Assembly (NCBI GenBank): GCA_964407285.1
Contig: CAYOVG010000219.1
Coordinates: 1 to 12,084, forward strand
Direction: 5' to 3'
Origin: CAYOVG01 sp964407285
GTDB lineage: Bacteria > Desulfobacterota > Syntrophobacteria > Syntrophobacterales > Syntrophobacteraceae
Length of the DNA: 12,084 nucleotides
Position 1 is the first letter of the stretch. Each line of letters begins with the position of its first letter. This document shows, one piece after another, positions 6,668-12,084 of the stretch. The notes beneath the pieces were generated by a model that saw only the letters and a list, made by a program, of their open reading frames with translations, was not told the origin of the DNA and made no database searches. The position numbers and the translations under genes were made by a program.

Positions 6668-7912
6668 TCAGTCCGTCGATCGGCTCAGCAGGGCGAAGTA
6701 GTCCTGTACGTACTTGCCGGATACCACGCGAGTGATGGGGAAAAGAAGGCTCTTCCCCTGGAGCCGCGCGCCGTTCAGCGCGTGAAAGAGCCGGCTGGAA
6801 ACCTTGCACAGCATGTCGTTGATGTGGAGCGCCGACAGGGTTTCCGCCGGGTCCGCGGCCCTTCCGGGGAAGTTTGCGTCCCCGCCGTCGTCCTCGCTCC
6901 CGGCCGGGCCGATATCCCGCGGGGAAGCGCTCGCGTGGAGGTCGTGGAGCATGCACGCAAGGGGGCGGAAGCCGTACGCCGCGCATTTTCCTCCATCGCT
7001 GAGCGGGCAGCGGTAGCCCGGCAAGCCGGGGTCCGGGGAAGAGCCGGCCTCCGGGCCGGCGCATCCGGCGGGACCGGGATGTCCCTCGGCGCCGGCGTCG
7101 ATATCGGCGCACGGCGCATGCGGCCCCCGCGCGGGCGCGGGCGATACGCCGCCGCTCGCCGCCTTCTCCGCGAGAATCGCCCGGTCGATGGCGGCGAGGC
7201 GCGCCTCCCTGGTCAGGGTTTTGTCCACGTGATGCCGCAGGTACATCGCCTCGATGAACTGGAGATGGAGGAACCTGCCGCAACAGGCGTCCGTGTCCTT
7301 GCCGCAACTGGGTGACGCCGCCGAACGGGCGGCGGCCTGCTCCAACGCCCCGGCGACCAGGCCGCGAAGCGCCTCGTACTCGGCGAAGTACCGGCACAGG
7401 GCGTCCTCCTGCCCGTTCGTTCTCTCCAGGGACGGTTCCCGCATGGTGAGCTTTCCGGCGCGCTTGCCGTACTTGCGCAGGAGCCTCCACTGGCTGAAGC
7501 TGGTCGGGCAGGCGTAGAGCCGCCGGACCGTCTTCTCCGCGGTCTTCGGATCGAAACCTCGCCTCAGAAAGTACGCGGTGAGAAAAGTGGTCGTGCGCCC
7601 GATTCCGAACCGGCAGTGGATGAGCACTTTCTTCCCCAGGATCATGGCCTCGTCGAGCCAGTGCAGGGCGCGGTCCAACTCCTCCACCTTCGGAGCGCCG
7701 TCGTCGGGGACCGGCAGGTAGCACACCTCGAACCCGGAATCCCGTTCGATCCGGTGCAGGTCGCAGTACTCGCCGCAAAGGTTCACGATGGCGCTTATGC
7801 CCTGCTCCCGAATGTAATCCAAATCCTCATACGACATGGGAGCGCAGCCCACCGCCAGCCTGTCCGTAAACCAGGTAACCTTGTAGGTGGAAGTTGAAGC
7901 GGATGAAGCCAT
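6668..7912 (-). CDS. Dual-specificity protein phosphatase fused to YkgJ-type cysteine-cluster domain
   Basis: A 414-residue two-domain protein, predicted cytosolic. Residues about 9-155 form a cysteine-dependent phosphatase of the DSP/PTP class: the P-loop is HCRFGIGRT (99-107), with nucleophile Cys100 and phosphate-binding Arg106. VPDDGAPKVEEL (68-79) fits the general-acid loop, with Asp70 or Asp71 the candidate acid. Residues about 200-410 match the pattern of YkgJ-family proteins: Cys203, Cys210 and Cys211, then CPLSDGGKC (302-310) with AAYGFRPLAC (311-320). Such clusters are thought to bind zinc or an Fe-S centre. A Gly/Ala/Pro-rich insertion (about 250-300) divides the two cysteine groups. 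I chose the ATG at 7912: an in-frame ATG at 8032 would overlap the cupin gene by about 100 bp and add a low-quality N terminus. The ribosome binding site (AAGGA) overlaps the cupin stop and is about 14 nt away, somewhat far. It lies 17 bp after the cupin gene, so co-transcription and coupled translation are likely. Substrate unknown. Confidence 0.82.
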   Translation of the reverse strand: MASSASTSTYKVTWFTDRLAVGCAPMSYEDLDYIREQGISAIVNLCGEYCDLHRIERDSGFEVCYLPVPDDGAPKVEELDRALHWLDEAMILGKKVLIHCRFGIGRTTTFLTAYFLRRGFDPKTAEKTVRRLYACPTSFSQWRLLRKYGKRAGKLTMREPSLERTNGQEDALCRYFAEYEALRGLVAGALEQAAARSAASPSCGKDTDACCGRFLHLQFIEAMYLRHHVDKTLTREARLAAIDRAILAEKAASGGVSPAPARGPHAPCADIDAGAEGHPGPAGCAGPEAGSSPDPGLPGYRCPLSDGGKCAAYGFRPLACMLHDLHASASPRDIGPAGSEDDGGDANFPGRAADPAETLSALHINDMLCKVSSRLFHALNGARLQGKSLLFPITRVVSGKYVQDYFALLSRSTD

Positions 7913-7929
7913 TGGGATTGCAGTCTTCC

Positions 7930-8259
7930 TTATCCTTGCGGCAGATAATCCTCCCGTACGGGAGAGAAGATTTCGATGGCGACCGAATCCAGGAGAATCT
8001 CGGCGCCGTGTTCGATTTCGCCCGGAATGCACCAGCTATCGCCCGGTTCCACGTCATAGGTCTCGTCACCTATGGTGAGGCGTATCCCGCCCGAGACGAG
8101 ATACCCCGTCTGTTCGTGCGGATGGCTGTGGCGGGGCAGCTTGTTGCCCTTCTCCAGCCGGAACTCAGTGAAAAGGGTCTTCTCCCCGAACACGAGCGTT
8201 TTGAGTTCGACGCCCTCCAGCACCTTTTTGTAGCCGGCATCGTCTTTCTTGCAGAACAC
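7930..8259 (-). CDS. Small single-domain cupin protein
   Basis: A 109-residue cupin of the cupin_2 type, a beta-barrel that usually binds a divalent metal. Motif 1 is visible as G38 followed by HSHPHEQTGYLVSG (44-57), giving His44, His46 and Glu49 as candidate ligands (His48 is nearby). Motif 2 is PGDSWCIPGEIEH (72-84), giving His84. Functions in this family range from enzymes to ligand sensors and cannot be assigned here. The start is GTG at 8259-8257: AAGGAGG lies exactly 6 nt upstream, whereas the in-frame ATG at 8292 has no ribosome binding site and would sit upstream of this strong one. It is the first gene of a likely two-gene unit with the phosphatase-cysteine-cluster protein. Confidence 0.87.
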   Translation of the reverse strand: MFCKKDDAGYKKVLEGVELKTLVFGEKTLFTEFRLEKGNKLPRHSHPHEQTGYLVSGGIRLTIGDETYDVEPGDSWCIPGEIEHGAEILLDSVAIEIFSPVREDYLPQG

Positions 8260-8747
8260 GAGACTCCTCCTTTTTGGTATGCCCGCCCGCATGCTCTCAC
8301 TTCGCAGAACGGGAAACCGGCGGTTGTGAGTGAAAAAGCACGAAAACCATGGACCCGCCGGTATGATATCTCAAGATCGCACGCAAAGCCAGATCCGCTT
8401 TCGTCTTTGGGACGCTCTCCCGCTGCATCATGCAAGATAGTGATTATATTGTTTTTATTATACAGCAGAAAGACGGTCTCTCTTTGAAGGCGCTGTCGGA
8501 ACAGGCTTTTGCGCCTTTTGAAGTTGAAGGCGTTGTCCGACGCCCGCGGATAGTATGAAGAACCGCAACGGCGGGCCGCGACACCGCCGTTTTGGATGGA
8601 TGCGGCGGGACGGAGCAGAGCACGGGGAGCGGCCGGGAGCGTTTCGCGGTGCAGCCGCTTGCGGCGTTGCGTCCGCGACCCGACCCCGCCCGCGACGACG
8701 AGGCCGCGGCCCGGTAGTTGCCCGTCATTGACGGGAAGGAGGTTACG
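8260..8747. other. Divergent intergenic region between the cupin and the small cysteine-containing gene
   Basis: No gene supported in these 488 bp; a long minus-strand open frame across them runs antisense into the cupin and has no family resemblance. An AT-rich island at 8441-8463 holds two perfect TATAAT hexamers on the minus strand (8448-8443 and 8462-8457), candidates for the cupin operon -10, but neither has a good -35 at 16-18 nt. The transcript would have a leader of roughly 180 nt, in which ACCGGCGG (8316-8323) and CCGCCGGT (8355-8362) can pair around a 31-nt loop. The right part is very GC-rich. Confidence 0.4.
8721..8742 (+). promoter_or_regulatory. Hairpin abutting the ribosome binding site of the small gene
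   Basis: CCCGTC (8721-8726), loop ATT, GACGGG (8730-8735) forms a 6-bp GC-rich stem that directly touches the Shine-Dalgarno AAGGAGG (8736-8742). The spacing to the ATG at 8748 is 5 nt. The stem does not include the ribosome binding site, so it may protect the 5' end or limit ribosome access. A regulatory role is inference. Confidence 0.35.
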
Positions 8748-8915
8748 ATGTACCTGGATGCTTTCGAAGACAACCAGAACTGCAAGCTGGAAGACAAGGT
8801 TTATCCCCACGGGGCGGATATCTGCGATATGGATGGAATGGACTGCAAGACATGTATTGATGGGTGGCTCGTGGACAAAGTAAGGCTTCGGAACAGCAGT
8901 CTTTTCGTGACGTAG
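8748..8915 (+). CDS. Small acidic cysteine-containing hypothetical protein
   Basis: A 55-residue protein that I do not recognise. The pattern is C12-x6-Y19-x2-G-x3-C26-x6-C33-x2-C36-x2-G39-W40, rich in Asp and Glu, with the core YPHGADIC and CKTCIDGW. Four cysteines spaced this way could bind a metal or form disulfides. Similar C..Y..G...C...C..C..GW arrangements recur in unrelated small cysteine-knuckle proteins, so I do not assign a family. No signal peptide or TM segment is visible, which favours a cytosolic metal site over disulfides. Support for a real gene: AAGGAGG with 5-nt spacing before the ATG at 8748 (preferred over an in-frame ATG at 8718), and a strong terminator 57 bp after the stop. 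Confidence 0.72.
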   Translation: MYLDAFEDNQNCKLEDKVYPHGADICDMDGMDCKTCIDGWLVDKVRLRNSSLFVT

Positions 8916-8972
8916 CAGGCGCGGCGCGAACCGGATTTCAGCGCCCGGTCGGATTCGACGAGGTATTCCACG

Positions 8973-9001
8973 AGGGCCGGAAAGCGCTTTCCGGCCCTTT
9001 T
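8973..9001 (+). terminator. Rho-independent terminator after the small gene
   Basis: Perfect 11-bp stem AGGGCCGGAAA (8973-8983) with TTTCCGGCCCT (8988-8998), GCGC loop, then T to 9001. It lies 57 bp beyond the stop codon at 8915. The T tract is short, but stem strength and position make it convincing. Confidence 0.78.
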
Positions 9002-9160
9002 CATGCGCGGTTCGCGAGCGGGCCATGACCAGGAATTTCCGCAATGACTTCAGGGTCATCGGTGTCGGCGGCGGGTCCTGTGCCGGAGGCGGTCCGCCGC
9101 TTGAGGAAGCGCATCCCGCCGCGCTCCGTCCGGGCGTTTACGATTTGTTGATGAAAATGC

Positions 9161-9189
9161 TTGACTGCGAGTTCGTTTTAGCTTATGTT
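9161..9189 (+). promoter_or_regulatory. Promoter of the initiator tRNA gene
   Basis: TTGACT (9161-9166), a 17-nt spacer and TATGTT (9184-9189). The -35 matches consensus at five positions, the -10 at four, with ideal spacing. The predicted start near 9196 leaves only a few bases before the tRNA at 9200. Confidence 0.65.
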
Positions 9190-9199
9190 TAAAGAACGT

Positions 9200-9276
<77 letters not shown>

Positions 9277-9286
9277 GGAAAAAAAC

Positions 9287-9319
9287 AAGCGCTTGGACGA
9301 AAGTCCAGGTGCTTTTTTT
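9287..9319 (+). terminator. Rho-independent terminator of the initiator tRNA
   Basis: A 12-bp stem (9287-9298 with 9303-9314, two G-T wobbles) closed by a GAAA tetraloop and running into a T7 tract at 9313-9319, only 10 nt after the tRNA CCA end. Confidence 0.9.
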
Positions 9320-9492
9320 ATGCCTTCAAGAAAAGTGGAACTCACGGAAACGAATCGAGCCTCCGGACCGCCTGCCGGGCTCTTGCGTCTTCCCGCATCC
9401 CCAACCTCCCGAGAAACATTTGATTCCCGACGGTCCGTTTCCCTCGAACGCAAGATCCCGGCTGAACATCCGCGGCGGCAACGGAAAAACCA

Positions 9493-11016
9493 TTACATGA
9501 GCAGTTTGTTCCCCTTCCTGGTTTTCTCCAACGCCTTCTTCTCTGAATCGCGATAGTAAGCTTCCCTTTCCAGGGCTGTTTCGCGAACCCACGCGTCGAT
9601 TTCTTTTTCAAGCTTTTTATGTTCGCGAAACGCTTCCTCTTCGGACTTCAGATACTGACGGAACTTCTCTTCATTATCGGCCGCAACCATGAGAGCGTTG
9701 CAGATCTGCCAGCCGAGTTGCACGACAGCGTTACGCCTGTTGCTTCCCGGTTTTTTCTTCAGGTGATCCTTGATCGCCTGGGAAATCTCCATGAGGAACC
9801 TGCACTGAAGGTTCCAGTTCAAGGCCGACGAAGCCTTGCTTCTGTGGTAAATCGGCAGCAGGCGATCGATTTCCGCGACTTGTTCTTTTCTTTTCCCGAC
9901 GTATGTATAGCTCCGAGACTGCCAGGTCTTGAGGTCCCATACGCTTATGTCGGAAGGAGGCGAAGGCGTCTTTATCCTGTCGAGCACTTTCAACAGGTCT
10001 GTCGCCGCTTCCTTCGGAGGGCTGGCGTAAATGTCGTCCGGCTCCTCGATCGTAAAGGTATTCAGCTTCTTGTTTCCCGAAATCACGGCGACACAGTCCC
10101 AGTAGATATCATGTCTCAGCGCCAACTCGAGAGATGCGGGGGTGATCCTCTCGGCCAGGGGCTCCTCGGTAACCCGGATGCCGCTCTTCGGTTCGAACAC
10201 CTGCCCCGCGGCCAGAATACAACGGGAAGCGAGAACCGAGCAGATGAACCTCTCCTCTACATCGCCGCCCCACTGATCCTTGCCGGGTTGACTCTTTCCC
10301 TTGAGTCCGATCGCTACCGGTCCCCACGTATCGTAAGTTCCGAAATCCAACGGGATATTGTCGTAAGCCCAGGACAGGTCATTGATCGTGTATTTGTCGT
10401 GGCGCTTACGTCTGTATTTCGACTTCTGCAGACTTGAAGTCTCCAAAGCCATTCTCGATGGCGCTTTGCCGACTTTCTTCGCCGTTTCGGAAAGATTCTG
10501 ATATCCTTGCGCCATATCTCCGATTCTGTTTCTAACGGTCGTGATGAGACTTTCCTTCTCCTCGGCCAGACGCGCTTTCTCCTCCAGTAAACGCGCGTCC
10601 GCCCAATGCTTATCGACGTCTATCCGCTGTCCATACTCGAACGCTGTCGCGGCGTCCAAAACCGTCTTGATCGCCTGTACGCGCGCTTTTGAAATGATGT
10701 CGAAGGGGTTGTAGCACCATCCCTTATAACGATAGATGAAGTAACGTCTTTCCGGATTCGGCGACAGAAGGGCTTTGATGAGCGAGGGACCTCGACCGGC
10801 TACGCTGTGATAGGCCATTGACAACTCTCCGGCCGCCACGGCGGCGTGCCCGATCCACAGATTGGGGGCGGCCGATCTTTCCTGGCGAGTCATGCCCCAA
10901 TAGGAGCCCACGACTTTGGCTTTGTTATCCTCCTCGTAGAAAATCATGTCGCCTCGTCTAAAAATTTCAAGGACCCTAACCTTCGCTTCATCGCTACTGT
11001 AATCGGTTTTCTTCAT
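9493..11016 (-). CDS. Putative permuted NlpC/P60 (YiiX-like) papain-fold protein with helical insertion and tail
   Basis: A 507-residue protein I place only tentatively. RRGDMIFY (20-27) and NLWIGHAAVAAGELSMAYHS (52-71) resemble the opening strands and catalytic His of permuted NlpC/P60 enzymes (here His57). RFICSVLASRCILAAG (256-271) resembles the catalytic-Cys helix (FxCSxL, here Cys259), followed by RITPASLELALRHDIYWDC (290-308), similar to the usual TPxxLxxS stretch. In typical members His and Cys are closer than the 202 residues here; residues about 130-210 are a charged, helical, coiled-coil-like insertion. Residues about 370-507 form a Lys/Glu-rich helical tail. If active it would be a cysteine amidase, peptidase or acyltransferase. 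There is no signal peptide, so it is probably cytosolic. The ATG at 11016 has GAGGGGG 6 nt upstream; the frame stays open to 11301 but that part is compositionally unlike protein. It neighbours the CRISPR array but is not a Cas protein that I know. Confidence 0.65.
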   Translation of the reverse strand: MKKTDYSSDEAKVRVLEIFRRGDMIFYEEDNKAKVVGSYWGMTRQERSAAPNLWIGHAAVAAGELSMAYHSVAGRGPSLIKALLSPNPERRYFIYRYKGWCYNPFDIISKARVQAIKTVLDAATAFEYGQRIDVDKHWADARLLEEKARLAEEKESLITTVRNRIGDMAQGYQNLSETAKKVGKAPSRMALETSSLQKSKYRRKRHDKYTINDLSWAYDNIPLDFGTYDTWGPVAIGLKGKSQPGKDQWGGDVEERFICSVLASRCILAAGQVFEPKSGIRVTEEPLAERITPASLELALRHDIYWDCVAVISGNKKLNTFTIEEPDDIYASPPKEAATDLLKVLDRIKTPSPPSDISVWDLKTWQSRSYTYVGKRKEQVAEIDRLLPIYHRSKASSALNWNLQCRFLMEISQAIKDHLKKKPGSNRRNAVVQLGWQICNALMVAADNEEKFRQYLKSEEEAFREHKKLEKEIDAWVRETALEREAYYRDSEKKALEKTRKGNKLLM

Positions 11017-11591
11017 GCTGCCCCCTCTCGGTTCAGGCAAAGAAATCCGGGTCGGCCGGAACCGGCAAGCGTTCGAGATATCGGGCGACCCCGGGGAAGT
11101 AATCCACCGGAACGGCAGGCTCTTCCGGACCGCGGGCATGCGAGCCGGCGGTGGATTGTTTGCGGCGAGTCGCCCGAGGCCCCGCAAACGTTCCAGAACG
11201 AACCCGTTCGCATCTGTTCCGAATGGGGCGTCGCGGTTGCGTCCGTTCCCGGGCTTTCCGGCGCGAGCGTAAGTGGAGCGACAAGGCGTCCGACATTCCA
11301 TTTAGCCACTAATTGACTAATATCGCCACGCTTTAGCTCAAAAAGTCCCAGTTTTTTTCATTCAGCGTCGTAAACCCGCACCAAGCCCACATTCAATGAC
11401 ATTTTTACGATACTTTCTTGATACCTTGATGACACTGTGATGATGCCAGTATGAACCCGATACCCCCCCTTCTGACGTTGAAAAGGCGCTCGCGAGACGC
11501 CGGACGTCATTCATTGCTTTCACGCAACTTCGGCACTTTTCCGGCCGGCATCGACCATAAGAAACATGGATATTATGGATGCCGAGGAACT
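11017..11591. other. Region without an intact gene, possibly holding a decayed gene
   Basis: No complete gene is convincing. On the minus strand several short protein-like stretches lie in different frames. One (about 11352-11265) reads GLFELKRGDISQLVAKWNVG and is broken from an ATG at 11361 by a run of seven A. Another ends at a TGA at 11035-11033 with the residues VDYFPGVARYLERLPVPADP, 16 bp before the downstream start. This could be an ancient frameshifted gene that once led the papain-fold gene, or chance open frames in GC-rich DNA. The promoter of the papain-fold gene should lie here, in the AT-richer part at about 11300-11420; I see no clear hexamers. The 11400-11591 part shows nothing else. 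Confidence 0.3.
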
Positions 11592-12084
11592 GTCTCAATG
11601 AGGCCGGGGCGTAAATCCCAGGAAATACACGACTCCAAACGGCGCGAGATATGGAGATTGAGCGGTTTCAATGAGGCCGGGGCGTAAAACCCCGGAAATA
11701 CGGCTATAGGCGAAATCCCGAGCCACGGACATGCGATGTTTCAATGAGGCCGGGGCGTAAAACCCCGGAAATACGAAAGAGGAAGACAGGGAAAGAGCAA
11801 GAAATGCGGCGTTTCAATGAGGCCGGGGCGTAAAACCCCGGAAATACATGCTCTCGTTGATACCGGGGAACACTGGGACGCTATGTTTCAATGAGGCCGG
11901 GGCGTAAAACCCCGGAAATACGTGACATCCAAACAAACAGAGAAATATCATGTCTATGTTTCAATGAGGCCGGGGCGTAAAACCCCGGAAATACGTGACA
12001 TCCAAACAAACAGAGAAATATCATGTCTATGTTTCAATGAGGCCGGGGCGTAAAACCCCGGAAATACGGCGGGCCTGTGAGGCC
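11592..12084 (-). CRISPR. CRISPR array, seven 37-nt repeats, truncated at the window edge
   Basis: Repeats begin at 11592, 11665, 11738, 11811, 11885, 11958 and 12031, each 37 nt. Spacers 1-6 are 36, 36, 36, 37, 36 and 36 nt; a seventh (12068-12084) is cut off. Repeats 2-7 are identical; repeat 1 has three changes, one of which breaks a stem pair. On the minus strand the repeat starts GTATTTCC, contains CCGGGG-TTTTACG-CCCCGG (6-bp stem, 7-nt loop), and ends ATTGAAAC, the 8-nt crRNA 5' tag common in type I and III systems. The degenerate repeat 1 marks the trailer end, in agreement with minus-strand transcription and a leader to the right of the window. The subtype cannot be fixed without cas genes, none of which is in the window. 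Spacers 5 and 6 are identical. Confidence 0.97.
11885..12067 (-). repeat. Tandem duplication of one CRISPR repeat-spacer unit
   Basis: The 73-bp unit at 11885-11957 (repeat 5 plus spacer 5) is repeated exactly at 11958-12030 (repeat 6 plus spacer 6) and followed by repeat 7. The shared spacer is AT-rich (12 of 36 positions G or C), unlike the surrounding genome. Unequal recombination or replication slippage between identical repeats explains it most simply. Confidence 0.95.

Noticed and set aside
6624..7778. 384-codon minus-strand open frame in another frame of the phosphatase gene
   Set aside because: Extremely Arg/Gly-rich and motif-free, while the other frame has the phosphatase P-loop and the cysteine cluster.
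8070..9059. 329-codon open frame on the minus strand
   Set aside because: It runs antisense to the small gene and in the wrong frame over the cupin, has Arg/Pro-rich content without motifs, and crosses a terminator. It is an artefact of GC-rich DNA.
9025..9192. 55-codon plus-strand frame starting at an ATG at 9025
   Set aside because: No ribosome binding site, and its end overlaps the promoter of the initiator tRNA.
11017..11301. N-terminal extension of the papain-fold protein by 95 codons
   Set aside because: The extension is Arg/Pro-rich and unlike the rest; the ATG at 11016 has a well-placed ribosome binding site.
11517..11555. Possible additional degenerate CRISPR repeat one unit to the left of repeat 1
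   Set aside because: Only a few bases (such as TTTCA) match the repeat at the expected position; there is no hairpin.
11451..11687. Plus-strand open frame running into the CRISPR array
   Set aside because: It reads through repeats and a spacer and has no family resemblance.

Overview
The window is GC-rich bacterial chromosome. Its gene content suggests a delta-proteobacterial (Desulfobacterota or Syntrophobacterota) genome, perhaps close to Syntrophobacter. The pointers are a chemoreceptor with a periplasmic CZB-like region of a kind I associate with Geobacter-type receptors, a TIGR02757/DUF2400 protein, a long Pro/Ala-rich SPOR protein and a 37-nt CRISPR repeat ending in ATTGAAAC. The species guess is an inference, not something the sequence proves.

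Layout. Positions 1-433 (minus) hold the N-terminal part of glutamyl-tRNA synthetase. It is divergent from a chemoreceptor at 901-2661 (plus), which ends at a rho-independent terminator. A DUF2400/TIGR02757 gene (2752-3585, minus) has a promoter so close to its start that the mRNA may be leaderless. Next come two minus-strand genes only 12 bp apart: a class I/II PLP aminotransferase (5236-6426) and, downstream of it, a membrane-anchored SPOR-domain protein (3793-5223). A second minus-strand pair follows: a small cupin (7930-8259, GTG start) and a two-domain protein (6668-7912) that joins a dual-specificity phosphatase to a YkgJ-type cysteine cluster. A 55-codon acidic cysteine-containing gene (8748-8915, plus) has a strong ribosome binding site and its own terminator. 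The initiator tRNA (tRNA-fMet, 9200-9276) is a compact unit with its own promoter and terminator.

The right-hand part looks more accessory. A 507-residue protein (9493-11016, minus) carries what look like the His and Cys motifs of the permuted NlpC/P60 (YiiX-like) papain fold, with a long charged helical insertion between them and a long helical tail. A roughly 575-bp stretch follows with no intact gene but some protein-like fragments. From 11592 to the window edge lies a CRISPR array of seven 37-nt repeats. The leftmost repeat is degenerate, which makes it the leader-distal end. The array is read on the minus strand, so the leader lies beyond the right edge. Spacers 5 and 6 are identical. 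No cas gene is present in the window.

Most of the window is housekeeping or ordinary accessory content. The points most worth a second look are the chemoreceptor with a Cache-like domain after its signalling hairpin and a zinc-ligand-depleted CZB-like region, the phosphatase-cysteine-cluster fusion, the papain-fold protein near the CRISPR array, and the duplicated CRISPR spacer.
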